Origin: CAVVNC01 sp963750015
Lineage (GTDB): Bacteria; Desulfobacterota; Syntrophorhabdia; Syntrophorhabdales; WCHB1-27
Direction: 5' to 3'
Assembly (NCBI GenBank): GCA_963750015.1
Contig: CAVVPU010000213.1
Span: 1-60,867, forward strand
Length of the DNA: 60,867 bases
The translations under genes and the position numbers were made by a program. Each line of letters begins with the position of its first letter. The stretch's first letter is position 1. The notes under the pieces were generated by a model. That model was not told the DNA's origin. It saw only the letters and a list, made by a program, of their open reading frames with translations, and searched no databases. This document shows positions 15,909-24,548 of this stretch, piece by piece.

Positions 15909-17104
15909 AAAGGAAGCCGTTGCCAAAGAAGGAGGCAGACCTCTGTACGAGGTGCGCTACGTGTACCGCGGTCTGCCCGGTTGCCCGGGTCGCGCCCCGG
16001 TTTCCCGGCCCCAAGCAGGCAGGGCCGGGGATCGAACGACGGAACGGCTCGGATGCGCTGACCGGAAGCGACTGGATGGAACTCTGCCTGGGATGTCGTT
16101 TGTGCAACGTTGCCTGCCCTTCAGGCGTCGATATCTACGAGCTCAATCTGCTCAAAAGAACCGCGGACCGGGGCAGGCGAAGAAGGGTCGTCCGTGACTG
16201 GCTCTTGTCCCACATTTATCTCTTCGGCACGGCAAGCAGCCGTCTTTCCCGTCTTGTAAATCCTTTCCTCGGGAACCGTTTGTTTAAACGGATTCTGGAT
16301 GTCATCATGGGCATCGATCGAAAAAGCACGCTGCCGTCTTATGAGCCCCAATCCTTTCGGGCGTGGTTCTCGACCCGCCACTTCAGGAGCGATCGTAAGG
16401 TCGCCTATTTCCATGGCTGCTACACAAATACGAACGAAACGGAAGTGGGAAAGGCGGTGGTAGAGGTCCTTGAAAAGGTCGGTATCGAGACAGTGCTGCC
16501 TTTCCAGACATGCTGCGGCATTCCTATGCTGGGAGCCTGTGACATGGAAGGAGCGAGAAAGGCAGGGCTGAAAAATGTTCCGGCTTTGTTGAAAGCAGTT
16601 CGCTCGGGGCTCGAAATCATCTTTTCATCGAGTAGTTGCGGCCTTATGATCAAGCATGAGTACTCGCGCCTTCTCTCGATCCCCGGTGCGGAAGAAATAG
16701 CGCCACATATCCATGATTTCTTTGAGTATCTCCGCGGCTTGGCGGGTTCGAGTGAAATAGAGCTGAAATTGAGCGCCCGTCCCGTGAAGGTTGCCTACTT
16801 TGCCCCCTGTCACCTGAAGTCTCTCGGCATCGGCCTTCCGGCCCTCGATGTACTGAGGATGATCCCCGACATCGAGGTCTACAACCTTGAGACCGACTGT
16901 TGCGGCCTCGGCGGAGCTTATGGTTTCAAGAAAGAGAAGGCACATATATCGGTCGATATTGGACAGGACCTCGCCGAGGAGATCGCAGAGAAGAAGCCCG
17001 ATTTTGTCATCTCCGACTGTGAAGGATGCCGGATGCAGATCAGACGGCTCACCGGCTTGAAAGTGGTGCATCCGGCCCAGGTAGTGGCGGATGCCCTCAC
17101 ATAA
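15905..17104 (+). CDS. glpC: Anaerobic glycerol-3-phosphate dehydrogenase iron-sulfur subunit GlpC
   Basis: Electron-transfer and membrane-attachment subunit, 399 residues. Two 4Fe-4S motifs sit near the N-terminus (CTRCATCTAVCPVA and CLGCRLCNVACPSG), followed by two cysteine-rich CCG domains (FQTCCGIPMLG with SSSCGLMIKHEY; CHLKSLG with DCCGLGGAYGFKKEK). Electrons would go on to the quinone pool. Last gene of glpKABC; no clear intrinsic terminator follows. Confidence 0.95.
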   Translation: MKRKPLPKKEADLCTRCATCTAVCPVARVAPRFPGPKQAGPGIERRNGSDALTGSDWMELCLGCRLCNVACPSGVDIYELNLLKRTADRGRRRRVVRDWLLSHIYLFGTASSRLSRLVNPFLGNRLFKRILDVIMGIDRKSTLPSYEPQSFRAWFSTRHFRSDRKVAYFHGCYTNTNETEVGKAVVEVLEKVGIETVLPFQTCCGIPMLGACDMEGARKAGLKNVPALLKAVRSGLEIIFSSSSCGLMIKHEYSRLLSIPGAEEIAPHIHDFFEYLRGLAGSSEIELKLSARPVKVAYFAPCHLKSLGIGLPALDVLRMIPDIEVYNLETDCCGLGGAYGFKKEKAHISVDIGQDLAEEIAEKKPDFVISDCEGCRMQIRRLTGLKVVHPAQVVADALT

Positions 17105-17246
17105 TCTGCCCACGCGAGTTCCTTTCAGGAAGCACGTTGAAACCGCGGGGCTCACGACTTACAATTCAATTAAACCGTTCTGCAAAATAAAGGAACGATT
17201 GAGCGGGCGCGGCCATTCCTTGAGCGCGGCACTTTTTCTTTCCAAG

Positions 17247-17277
17247 AATAGGTCTTATAGGACTTACACGACCTATT
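17247..17277. promoter_or_regulatory. 8-bp inverted repeat before the carbonic anhydrase gene
   Basis: AATAGGTC (17247-17254) and GACCTATT (17270-17277) are perfect inverted arms 15 bp apart, about 75 bp before the carbonic anhydrase start. It could be an operator or a weak stem at the end of the glp operon. Confidence 0.35.
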
Positions 17278-17352
17278 CCTAAAAGGTTCGAAAAGAGGTT
17301 GAAAGGGGAATCAATTCTGCGGAACCCTTTAACGTTCCGGCGAGGAGAGATT

Positions 17353-18060
17353 ATGGCGGGAGCGAAGAAAGTTGCCCTTTGGTTGGTTCTTCTGATGGTC
17401 GCGGCTTGGACCACTGCGTCGGCGGCGGGGCCGGGCTCGACAACGGGCTTGAGCAGCGATGCGGCCCTGAAGCGACTCATGGAAGGGAATCAACGGTTTT
17501 TGGAATCCCGGATGCTCCTGTGCGGGCAGGCGACCAGGGATGCAGCCAAGGCGCTTTCCCAGGAGCAGAAGCCTTACGCAATAATCCTCTCCTGTTCGGA
17601 TTCGAGGGTGCCCCCGGAGATCATTTTCGACCAGGCTCTTGGAGATATATTTGTCGTGCGGGTCGCGGGCAACGTTGCCGATCCCGTCGCCCTCGGGAGC
17701 ATCGAGTACGCCGTGGAGCATTTCGGCTCTTCCCTCATCATGGTTTTGGGTCATAAGAGGTGCGGGGCGGTTTCGGCAGCCTTCGATGCACAGGGCACAC
17801 CCACCGGTAATCTGGGGTCCATCATCAAACTCATCGCCCCTGCGGTTGTCAAAGCCAAGAAGGCCTCGAAGGGCAAGCCAAAGGCCGTTCGGGTGGAAAC
17901 AGCCATCGACGACAACATCTCCCTCACGGCCGACAGGCTTATTACACAATCATCCGTCATAAAACGCCTGGTCGGGGAGGGAAAGGTGAAGATCGTCCAG
18001 GCGAAGTATGACCTCGACGACGGGAAAGTCGGACTCCTCTTCGACGAGCCCGGACGGTGA
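17353..18060 (+). CDS. Exported beta-class carbonic anhydrase
   Basis: Zinc enzyme interconverting CO2 and bicarbonate, 235 residues. The zinc ligands and catalytic dyad are visible: CSDSRVPPEIIFDQ (Cys and Asp-Arg) and HKRCGAVSAAF (His and Cys). The protein starts MAGAKKVALWLVLLMVAAW and has a signal peptide ending around TTASAAG, so it is probably periplasmic, which is less common than cytoplasmic beta enzymes. ATG at 17353 is chosen for GAGGAGA just upstream; a longer in-frame start at 17299 would lack a clean signal peptide. No transporter lies beside it. Confidence 0.9.
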   Translation: MAGAKKVALWLVLLMVAAWTTASAAGPGSTTGLSSDAALKRLMEGNQRFLESRMLLCGQATRDAAKALSQEQKPYAIILSCSDSRVPPEIIFDQALGDIFVVRVAGNVADPVALGSIEYAVEHFGSSLIMVLGHKRCGAVSAAFDAQGTPTGNLGSIIKLIAPAVVKAKKASKGKPKAVRVETAIDDNISLTADRLITQSSVIKRLVGEGKVKIVQAKYDLDDGKVGLLFDEPGR

Positions 18061-18150
18061 CAGCACAAGCCTAAAGAGGGCGATGCCGTCATTTTGTATC
18101 CAAACCGACAATCCCAAACTCCTCCAAAATCATTGGTATTCGGGGCTCGA

Positions 18151-18179
18151 TTGACAAAAGGCCGGTCTCGAAATATAAT
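18151..18179 (+). promoter_or_regulatory. Full-consensus sigma-70 promoter of the MoxR/VWA pair
   Basis: TTGACA (18151-18156), exactly 17 bp, then TATAAT (18174-18179). Both hexamers are perfect. The transcript would start about 35 bp before the MoxR start codon, which is preceded by AAGGGGGAC. Confidence 0.8.
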
Positions 18180-18220
18180 AGTAGTGCTATTTTTCACTTT
18201 TAAGGGGGACTAAGCCGAAC

Positions 18221-19072
18221 ATGGAAAAGGGCAAGAACGCTTACCAGGGTAGTGCCGACTATATCGCATCACAGCCTCTCATGGAGATCGTCAACGTGTC
18301 GATCATCCTCGGGAAGCCGCTTGTCATAAAGGGTGAGCCGGGCACCGGCAAGACCCTCCTCGCCCACAGCATCTCCAGAGCCCTGGGCAAGAAGCTCCTC
18401 ATCTGGAACATAAAGTCGACCACAAAAGCCAAAGACGGTCTCTATGTGTACGATACGGTGCAGCGCCTCAACGACGCCCGTTTCAAGGACCGCGATATCT
18501 CCGACATCCGGCAGTATATCAAGCTCGGCAAGCTCGGTCAGTCCTTTACCACGGACGAGCAGGTGGTCCTCCTCATCGATGAGATCGACAAGGCAGACAT
18601 AGAATTCCCGAACGACCTTCTTAACGAGCTCGACGAGATGTCCTTTCATATCAACGAGCTCGACGAGGAAGTGAAGGCCCGCCACAGACCCATCGTGATC
18701 ATCACGAGCAACTCAGAAAAGGAGCTGCCCGACGCTTTCCTCAGGCGCTGCACGTTCTACTACATCGAATTCCCCGATGACGAGATGATGGAGAGCATCG
18801 TCAAGGTCCATTATCCGGATATCGAGGACCGGCTCATGCGGGACGCGATCAAGAAGTTCTATTGGATACGCCAGGTAGACGGCCTCCGCAAGAAGCCCTC
18901 GACGAGCGAGCTTCTCGACTGGATCAAGGCCCTTTCCATAGGCGGTCTCGATTTGGAAAAGATCACCAACGAAGTGCCTTTCCTTGGCACCCTCATCAAG
19001 AGCGAGCAGGACACGGACAGGGTCGCCAAGATGGCCCAGACCCACGGCACCTTCGGCTTAAGGAGAAGATAG
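18221..19072 (+). CDS. MoxR-type AAA+ ATPase
   Basis: Cytoplasmic chaperone-like ATPase of 283 residues. It shows Walker A GEPGTGKTLLAHS, Walker B VVLLIDEIDKAD, sensor 1 (VIITSNSEKELPDAFLRR, which also holds the arginine finger) and the small C-terminal lid. MoxR proteins work with VWA-domain partners to insert cofactors into or mature metalloenzymes or complexes; the VWA gene follows 6 bp downstream. The target cannot be read from the neighbours. It is expressed from a full-consensus promoter, suggesting constitutive high expression. Confidence 0.9.
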   Translation: MEKGKNAYQGSADYIASQPLMEIVNVSIILGKPLVIKGEPGTGKTLLAHSISRALGKKLLIWNIKSTTKAKDGLYVYDTVQRLNDARFKDRDISDIRQYIKLGKLGQSFTTDEQVVLLIDEIDKADIEFPNDLLNELDEMSFHINELDEEVKARHRPIVIITSNSEKELPDAFLRRCTFYYIEFPDDEMMESIVKVHYPDIEDRLMRDAIKKFYWIRQVDGLRKKPSTSELLDWIKALSIGGLDLEKITNEVPFLGTLIKSEQDTDRVAKMAQTHGTFGLRRR

Positions 19073-19078
19073 GGTCAA

Positions 19079-20293
19079 ATGTTCATCGAGTTCTTCTATC
19101 TCCTCAGGCAAAAGGGTGTCCCCGTTTCCGTGACCGAATGGATCTCCTTTACCGAGGCCCTGTACAAGGGCTTCATGGAGTCGAGCCTCAACCACCTTTA
19201 CTATGTGGGAAGAGCCTTCCTGGTGAAGAGTGAGGCATACTACGACCAGTACGACCTTGCCTTCCAGCAATACTTCGGACGGGCCAGCGTGGAAGCTGCC
19301 GATGTCGACAGATTCATGGAGTGGCTCGAGAACCCGATCAACAAACTTCCTTCTTTGAGCTTCGAGGAGATGGAAGAGTTGAGGAAACAGCTCGAGGAGA
19401 TGAAGCAGAAGTATGACATGGAAGAGATGATGCGCATGTTCAGGGAGCGCATGAAGGAGCAGACCGAGCGCCATGACGGCGGCAGCAAGTGGATAGGCAC
19501 CGGAGGCCGCTCCCCTTTCGGCGCCTACGGCTACTACCCCGGTGGAATCAGGGTAGGCGGCGAAGGCTGGATGAATTCGGCGGTCAAGGTGGCGGAGGAG
19601 CGGAAGTTCAAGAGTTACCGTAACGACATAATCCTCGATATACGCCAGACCAAGATGGCCCTCAAGAAGTTGAGACAGCTCAAACGGGACGGGCTCGTGG
19701 AGGAGCTCGACATAGAGGAAACTATCGACAAGACGGCCAAAGAGGGTGGAGAAATCGAGCTTGTCTTCTCACGCTCCCGGGAGAACAGCATACGCCTGCT
19801 CCTTATCATGGATACAGGGGGCTCCATGGCGCCTTATGCCGATCTGTGCAACCGGCTTTTTTCGGCTGCGACCCAGGTCGAGCATTTCAAGGATTTTCAG
19901 CATTTCTTCTTTCACAATTGCGTCTACCAGGACCTGTACCATGACATGTGGAACGTGAAAACCGTGCCCACGGAAAAACTTTTTTCCAATTTTCACCGGG
20001 GCTACAAGGTAATCCTCGTGGGCGACGCGCGGATGGCCTATTCAGAGCTGTTCGACAAGTACGGCTGCATCGACTATTACTATTCGAACGAACAGCCGGG
20101 CATCGAGTGGCTCAGGAGGATCAAGGACAATTATCCTTACGCTGTGTGGCTCAATCCCACGCCGAAAGAGTACTGGCGGCATCCGACCGTCGATGCCATA
20201 GGCCGTGTCTTTCCCATGTTCGAGCTCACCCTGGACGGGTTGAAGGATGCCATAAAGGCCCTCACCAGGAAAGTGAGCCTTAGCGCCGCCTGA
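19079..20293 (+). CDS. VWA-domain protein (CoxE-like), partner of the MoxR ATPase
   Basis: Cytoplasmic protein of 404 residues. The N-terminal helical part (about 1-150) includes a charged coiled coil (FEEMEELRKQLEEMKQKYDM), then a Gly/Tyr-rich linker (FGAYGYYPGGIRVGG) and a C-terminal VWA domain (about 240-400). The metal-ion site reads IMDTGGSMAPY, D-T-G-G-S where the classical MIDAS is D-x-S-x-S. A downstream aspartate (VILVGDARMAYSEL) and LNPTPKEYWRH are present. It pairs with MoxR by position and family. Likely cofactor insertion or complex remodelling; the client is unknown. Confidence 0.85.
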   Translation: MFIEFFYLLRQKGVPVSVTEWISFTEALYKGFMESSLNHLYYVGRAFLVKSEAYYDQYDLAFQQYFGRASVEAADVDRFMEWLENPINKLPSLSFEEMEELRKQLEEMKQKYDMEEMMRMFRERMKEQTERHDGGSKWIGTGGRSPFGAYGYYPGGIRVGGEGWMNSAVKVAEERKFKSYRNDIILDIRQTKMALKKLRQLKRDGLVEELDIEETIDKTAKEGGEIELVFSRSRENSIRLLLIMDTGGSMAPYADLCNRLFSAATQVEHFKDFQHFFFHNCVYQDLYHDMWNVKTVPTEKLFSNFHRGYKVILVGDARMAYSELFDKYGCIDYYYSNEQPGIEWLRRIKDNYPYAVWLNPTPKEYWRHPTVDAIGRVFPMFELTLDGLKDAIKALTRKVSLSAA

Positions 20294-20410
20294 AGAGGCG
20301 CTCACCCAGGCGTTTGCGGCGACATTTTCCTCCTCATTCGACCGGACATGAACAGGTGGGCTGCCCAAAAGAATTTCAAAGAAACCTCTCAGGTCATTGC
20401 CTCGGGGGAC

Positions 20411-20665
20411 GTTCCTCTCCCATGATTCCTCTCCGCGAGCCACGCTCCGGCGCCGACCCGCGATTCGCTCCGGACAGGCTCGGGCTCCAAGTGCGCACCC
20501 ATGCCCTCACGTCTTCTCATATCGAATAGTCCGCAAACAGATGTGCGTTCCCAGTGTTCTGCCTCGGTATCCGTCGCCCGTACCTTCCGGTAACGCTTGC
20601 CCTCCGCGAACGGGTGCCCCGGCCCCTCCCGCGATGCTCGCTCCGGGGAACCATGGGAGAGGAAC
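20411..20665. repeat. Palindromic element with 19-bp inverted ends
   Basis: Inverted arms at 20411-20429 and 20647-20665 (GTTCCTCTCCCATGATTCC and its complement, one mismatch) enclose 217 bp of noncoding, Cys/Arg-rich-looking frames with no credible gene. Size and ends suggest a miniature mobile element or a long structured intergenic repeat in the 616-bp gap between the VWA gene and uppS. Confidence 0.45.
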
Positions 20666-20718
20666 TGAAGGAGGTTCTGGTAAGATGCCTTGTTGTTGAG
20701 ATTACCTACAAACCCTCA

Positions 20719-20738
20719 AGCGACCCGACTGGGTCGCT
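20719..20738. repeat. Short perfect hairpin
   Basis: AGCGACCC-gact-GGGTCGCT forms an 8-bp stem with a 4-nt loop. A short run ATTTTCCCC follows. It may be the weak terminator of the MoxR/VWA transcript, although it lies 426 bp past the VWA stop. Confidence 0.35.
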
Positions 20739-20773
20739 CCATCAATTTTCCCCTTTCCCCTCTCACTTTCAAA

Positions 20774-20870
20774 CAATTCTCGCTGACCGACCACCTCTTC
20801 AAGGCGAGGGGCTGGGAACTCCTCTGGAGCGAACGTTGCGGAGCGTCTGGGGGCACACCAGCGAGAATTG
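20774..20870. repeat. 12-bp inverted repeat just before uppS
   Basis: CAATTCTCGCTG (20774-20785) and CAGCGAGAATTG (20859-20870) are perfect inverted arms around 73 bp. The loop contains a further self-complementary part (GGCGAGGGG, CTCCTCTGGAGCGAACG). It would fold in the leader of uppS and cover part of any upstream start. Confidence 0.45.
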
Positions 20871-20909
20871 CCCCTCTCCATCCAACAACCCCTTTGCTTT
20901 TTCTGCCAT

Positions 20910-21698
20910 ATGAACTATAATTTTCCTGGTTTGATCCAGGGACTCCTCTATTACCTTTACGAACAGCGCCTTTCCAGAGAGATCAGGAAGGGCTCTACCC
21001 CGACTCACCTTGGCCTCATTCTCGACGGCAACCGCAGATACGCAATGGAAATGGGGTACCAGGTGGCCGACGGTCACAGGGAGGGCGCTCGCAGGTTGGA
21101 TGAGGTGCTCCAGTGGTGCGCCGATCTCGATATCGAGATCGTCACGGTCTGGGTATTGTCGCCCGAGAATTGCCAACGCGACCAGGATGAGGTGGAGGCC
21201 CTTTTCAAGGTCATCAGCGACAAGATGGATGATCTGTCGCACAACCATGTCATCTCGAAGAACAAATTCAAGATTAAAGCCTTCGGCAACCTCGACATGC
21301 TGCCCGAGGACGTGCGCCGGGCCATCTCCAGGTGCGAGAAGGCGACGGCCAAACACAAGAGGCGTATGCTCAACATCGCGGTCGGCTATGGGGGAAGGCA
21401 GGAAATTGTCGAGGCGGCCAAGAAAGCCCTCAGGGAAAAGAAGGTCTCATCGCCGGAGCAGTTGATAGAGAGCCTCACCGTCGATGACATTACTAACCAT
21501 CTCTATACGTGCGGCATCCCGGATCCCGATCTCATTATCCGGACGAGCGGAGAGATTCGTCTCTCCGGCTTTCTTCTCTGGCAGAGTGCTTACAGCGAGT
21601 TCTATTTCTGCGACGCCCTCTGGCCCCTCTTCAGAAAGGTCGATTTTCTGCGCGCCATCAGAAGCTATCAGCACAGGGATAGAAGGTTCGGAAAGTAG
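20910..21698 (+). CDS. uppS: Isoprenyl diphosphate synthase (undecaprenyl-type cis-prenyltransferase)
   Basis: Condenses isopentenyl diphosphate onto an allylic diphosphate to build a cis-polyprenyl carrier lipid. The family motifs are intact: LGLILDGNRRYAMEMG with the catalytic Asp, VTVWVLSPEN, LNIAVGYGGRQEIVEA and PDLIIRTSGEIRLSGFLLWQ with SAYSEFYF. From ATG at 20910 it has 262 residues and an extra N-terminal helix (LIQGLLYYLYEQRL), as in actinobacterial and archaeal-like members. No good ribosome site precedes either this ATG or the upstream in-frame start at 20868, so the start is uncertain. It is convergent with uppP, which recycles the same lipid. Confidence 0.9.
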   Translation: MNYNFPGLIQGLLYYLYEQRLSREIRKGSTPTHLGLILDGNRRYAMEMGYQVADGHREGARRLDEVLQWCADLDIEIVTVWVLSPENCQRDQDEVEALFKVISDKMDDLSHNHVISKNKFKIKAFGNLDMLPEDVRRAISRCEKATAKHKRRMLNIAVGYGGRQEIVEAAKKALREKKVSSPEQLIESLTVDDITNHLYTCGIPDPDLIIRTSGEIRLSGFLLWQSAYSEFYFCDALWPLFRKVDFLRAIRSYQHRDRRFGK

Positions 21699-21702
21699 GC
21701 TT

Positions 21703-22497
21703 TTACCGTGCAAACAAAAAGCCGGCGATGAGCAGGGCCAGCCCCACCCGGTAGTACGCGAACACATCGAGGGTGTGCCTTTTCAGATAATTAATGAGGA
21801 ACTTCAGCCCCACCACCCCGAAGATGAAAGCCGAAAAAGCCCCTACCAGATAGACGGTTGCCTCGTCCCCGTATATGAAGGAGAGGTGGCGGGCTTCGAA
21901 GAAGGAAACGCCGAAAACGATGGGGATGGAGAGGAGAAAGGTGAAGTCTACGGCTTCGCTTCGTTTCAGGCCGAGGAGCATGGCGCAGGTGATGGTGATG
22001 CCCGATCGCGACACTCCGGGGACGAGGGCGATAGCCTGGGCAGTGCCGATTAAAAGGGCGAGAGGATAGGTGATCTTCCGGTTCCGCAAATCCAGTCTCT
22101 CGGCGATGAACATAAGAATCGATACGCCGATCAGACTGAACACGATAATAACAGGTGAGCGCAGTTGGTTCTCGATAAAATCTTTGAAGACCACCCCGAG
22201 GAGTGCGGCCGGGATGGTGCCCACCGCGATCTTGAGGATCAGGGAATCCCGAATGTTGCCGTGTCTCATGGCGATGTAATCGTCCCGGCAGGTGTAGACG
22301 ATTTTCCCCAGATAGACGGCGAGGAGGGCGAAAGCGGTCCCGAAGTGAAGCATCACGTCAAAGATGAGCTGGTCTACATTCCCCTCGTTCATCTTGAATA
22401 TCCAGGGGACGACTATCAGATGGGCGCTCGAGCTGACCGGGAGAAACTCGGTAATGCCCTGAAGGGCTCCCATGAGAATGCTCCCAATGGTCGTCAT
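21703..22497 (-). CDS. uppP: Undecaprenyl-diphosphatase UppP/BacA
   Basis: Polytopic membrane enzyme of 264 residues that dephosphorylates undecaprenyl diphosphate to recycle the cell-wall carrier lipid. Family motifs are ALQGITEFLPVSSSAHLIVVP near the N-terminus and ALVPGVSRSGITITCAMLLG in the middle. About eight hydrophobic segments. Its start overlaps the end of the tonB-like gene by 4 bp (ATGA), placing it last in a tolQ-tolR-tonB-uppP operon. Only 4 bp separate its stop from that of uppS. Confidence 0.96.
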   Translation of the reverse strand: MTTIGSILMGALQGITEFLPVSSSAHLIVVPWIFKMNEGNVDQLIFDVMLHFGTAFALLAVYLGKIVYTCRDDYIAMRHGNIRDSLILKIAVGTIPAALLGVVFKDFIENQLRSPVIIVFSLIGVSILMFIAERLDLRNRKITYPLALLIGTAQAIALVPGVSRSGITITCAMLLGLKRSEAVDFTFLLSIPIVFGVSFFEARHLSFIYGDEATVYLVGAFSAFIFGVVGLKFLINYLKRHTLDVFAYYRVGLALLIAGFLFAR

Positions 22498-23276
22498 CGC
22501 ACGTCACCTCCGGGGAGAAATCTGAAAGGTATGTCGATTGAGTCTACGTTGAGAGAAGCGGGTATGGGAGGCAGTTTGTCGATGGAGCGGATCGCCCGGG
22601 CCACCGCTTCGTCATAGGCCCTGTTTCCCGATCTCTGGTCTATCTGCCAGTTGGTGATCCGTCCGTCCTTCCGTACCGTGATCGTCACGAGCGTTTCGAG
22701 ATCCTTTTTCGCCGAAAGTGGGGTGTGCCAGGCCTCCTGGATCATTCCCCATACGTCGGCCTGATACCTACCGAGAGCGGGATCGAGGGACCCAGAGCCC
22801 CCCGAGGAGGGTAGGCCGGAGCTTCTGCCTTTCGAGGCGGAGGATACATCCATGTACTGCTTGCGCATCTGGCGGATCTTCTCGTCGATGCTCGTGGTGT
22901 CGTCATTCTTCATCTCCCTGATCCGCTTGTCGAGCCATCGCACGTCGTCCTTTGCGATGGCTCGGGGAGCCTGTTTCTTCACCGGGGCAAGGGAGCGTTC
23001 CTTGGTCGTTGATTGAGGGTGCCGCGGAGGCAGTTGCTTGGCCTTTTTTGTCTCGGCCCTAGGCGCCGCAACCTGCTTTTGCGCCGGCGCCGGCACCGGG
23101 GGCGCGGCTGCCTTGGGCGTCTGGCCGCCTGTGTCGCCCACGAGGTTCACCGAATAATAGGAAGAGAGGTCGACTCTTTTGTGCCCCCCCCTTATGGGAA
23201 TGGTGAATGCCCCTATGATGAGGACATGGAGGAACATTGCAATAAAGAGCCACTTGTACCAGCTTTCTTCTCTCAT
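22494..23276 (-). CDS. TonB/TolA-like energy-transducing protein
   Basis: Envelope-spanning protein of 260 residues. It has one N-terminal anchor (WLFIAMFLHVLIIGAFTIP), a Pro/Ala/Lys-rich periplasmic linker with a coiled-coil part (DEKIRQMRKQYMDV) and a C-terminal TonB/TolA domain (about 170-255; AWHTPLSAKKDLETLVTITV, SGNRAYDEAVARAI, IPFRFLPGG). The TolA-like AWHTP start of the C-domain and the linked TolQ/TolR genes favour a Tol-Pal-type role, but no tolB or pal is in the window. ATGA overlaps on both sides. Confidence 0.85.
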   Translation of the reverse strand: MREESWYKWLFIAMFLHVLIIGAFTIPIRGGHKRVDLSSYYSVNLVGDTGGQTPKAAAPPVPAPAQKQVAAPRAETKKAKQLPPRHPQSTTKERSLAPVKKQAPRAIAKDDVRWLDKRIREMKNDDTTSIDEKIRQMRKQYMDVSSASKGRSSGLPSSGGSGSLDPALGRYQADVWGMIQEAWHTPLSAKKDLETLVTITVRKDGRITNWQIDQRSGNRAYDEAVARAIRSIDKLPPIPASLNVDSIDIPFRFLPGGDVR

Positions 23277-23683
23277 CTCTCGTCGAGTGGTTTGGTGACT
23301 ATGTTCACCTTTTCGACGCCGGCCTCCCTGATGATGCCCATGCAGGTGACGATGAAGCCGTAGGGCACGGCGGCGTCGGCCTTGAGGAAGATTTCTTTCT
23401 CCTGCTTATTGGCGAAGAGCAGCTCGATCCCCGCCTTGAGGTCCCCTAAGTCGAGCTTCTTTGTGTTGAGCACTATCTGCTTGTCCTTTGTGATGTTCAT
23501 GATCTGAACGTCTTCCTTCGACGGGAGGGGCTTGGCCGTTACTTTGGGCAGGTCGATAGGGAGCCCTTGCTGCATCATTGGTGCTGTTATCATGAAAATG
23601 ATAAGGAGCACGAGCATGACGTCGACGAGGGGGACGATGTTGATTTCGGAAAGAGGGCCTTTTGATGATTTCGGTGAATTCAT
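23273..23683 (-). CDS. tolR: ExbD/TolR-family proton-channel subunit
   Basis: Inner-membrane protein of 136 residues with a single transmembrane helix (INIVPLVDVMLVLLIIFMIT) carrying the essential aspartate, and a periplasmic domain (about 45-134). With TolQ it forms the proton-driven motor that energises the TonB/TolA-like protein. Overlaps its neighbours by 4 bp on each side. ExbD and TolR cannot be separated firmly from sequence. Confidence 0.88.
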   Translation of the reverse strand: MNSPKSSKGPLSEINIVPLVDVMLVLLIIFMITAPMMQQGLPIDLPKVTAKPLPSKEDVQIMNITKDKQIVLNTKKLDLGDLKAGIELLFANKQEKEIFLKADAAVPYGFIVTCMGIIREAGVEKVNIVTKPLDER

Positions 23684-24354
23684 CGGCTGAGGAGGTTAAC
23701 TATGTAAGCGGAAGCATTCTCCATTTTTGACGCAATGCTCCGCAGTCTGTTCGTATGGTAGTTGTAAAATATAACGGCCGGAATGGCAGTGGCTAGGCCC
23801 AGGGCCGTGGTGATGAGGGCCTCGCTGATGCCCGGCGCAACGACCGCCAGGCTCGTCGTGCCCCGCAGGCCGATCTCCCTGAAAGAATCGACGATACCCC
23901 ATACAGTCCCGAACAGGCCGATAAAGGGTGCGGTATTCGCCGTGGTGGCCAAGAAGGAAAGCCTCCTTTCGAGCCTGCTCGTTTCCTCGGCAACGGTGGT
24001 TCTCAGAATATTCTCCACCGCGGTCAACACATCGCGGGCGTCGGTGTGCCCGTCCTTCTGTCTTATCGTTACCTCCTTGTAGGCGTTAGCCAGGAGCCTG
24101 TAGAAGGGGCTGTCGGGATTTTCGGCATAGACGGTGGTGAGCCTTTTGAAAGAGTCACTGTCCCGTGCCAACCTGATGAACTTGTCCCCGTCGCTCTCGA
24201 CCGAGCTGAGTTGTTTCCACTTATAGAGGAAGATCGTCCAGGAGACGACAGAGAAGAAGAGAAGCACAAAGACGACGGCCTTGGCCACCGGCCCGGCTGA
24301 GGAAATCAGCCCTATGAAGCCGCCGGTATAGGAATTCAAGTCTGTTATATCCAT
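23680..24354 (-). CDS. tolQ: MotA/TolQ/ExbB proton-channel protein
   Basis: Inner-membrane motor subunit of about 224 residues with three membrane helices: about 13-35 (VAKAVVFVLLFFSVVSWTIF), and two in the C-terminal half (ATTANTAPFIGLFGTVWGIV; GISEALITTALGLATAIPAV). The Thr/Pro channel pattern NTAPFIGLFGTVWGI is typical. ATG at 24354 with AGGGA is preferred to the in-frame ATG at 24372. First gene of the operon. A strong hairpin with a U tract lies 48 bp upstream inside its leader. Confidence 0.92.
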   Translation of the reverse strand: MDITDLNSYTGGFIGLISSAGPVAKAVVFVLLFFSVVSWTIFLYKWKQLSSVESDGDKFIRLARDSDSFKRLTTVYAENPDSPFYRLLANAYKEVTIRQKDGHTDARDVLTAVENILRTTVAEETSRLERRLSFLATTANTAPFIGLFGTVWGIVDSFREIGLRGTTSLAVVAPGISEALITTALGLATAIPAVIFYNYHTNRLRSIASKMENASAYIVNLLSR

Positions 24355-24392
24355 GAAGTCCCTATGATACATTAAAGGTTTCGGGGATGTAA

Positions 24393-24425
24393 AGAAAAAA
24401 ACCCCCTGGGGGGGTGCCCAGGGGG
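24393..24425 (-). terminator. Strong intrinsic terminator in the tolQ leader
   Basis: On the minus strand CCCCCTGGG (24425-24417) pairs with CCCAGGGGG (24410-24402) and is followed by TTTTTTT (24401-24395). It lies between a promoter-like sequence at 24549-24577 and the tolQ start. It may simply end transcription from the upstream membrane spermidine-synthase-like gene, or attenuate tolQ. Confidence 0.75.
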
Positions 24426-24548
24426 AAAGGGGAGTAATTATGAGAAGTTGCGGTTTTGTTTATGGGAGGGGGACAGGCAAAGGTTTGAATACACAGATGC
24501 TGTCCGTCTTACTTCTTCGTTGCCCCGTCTCTCATATAATGATTGTAT

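Noticed and set aside
24430..24520. Possible riboswitch in the AT-rich gap upstream of tolQ
   Set aside because: GGCAAAGG-like bases were seen, but no second conserved GEMM or cobalamin motif could be matched.
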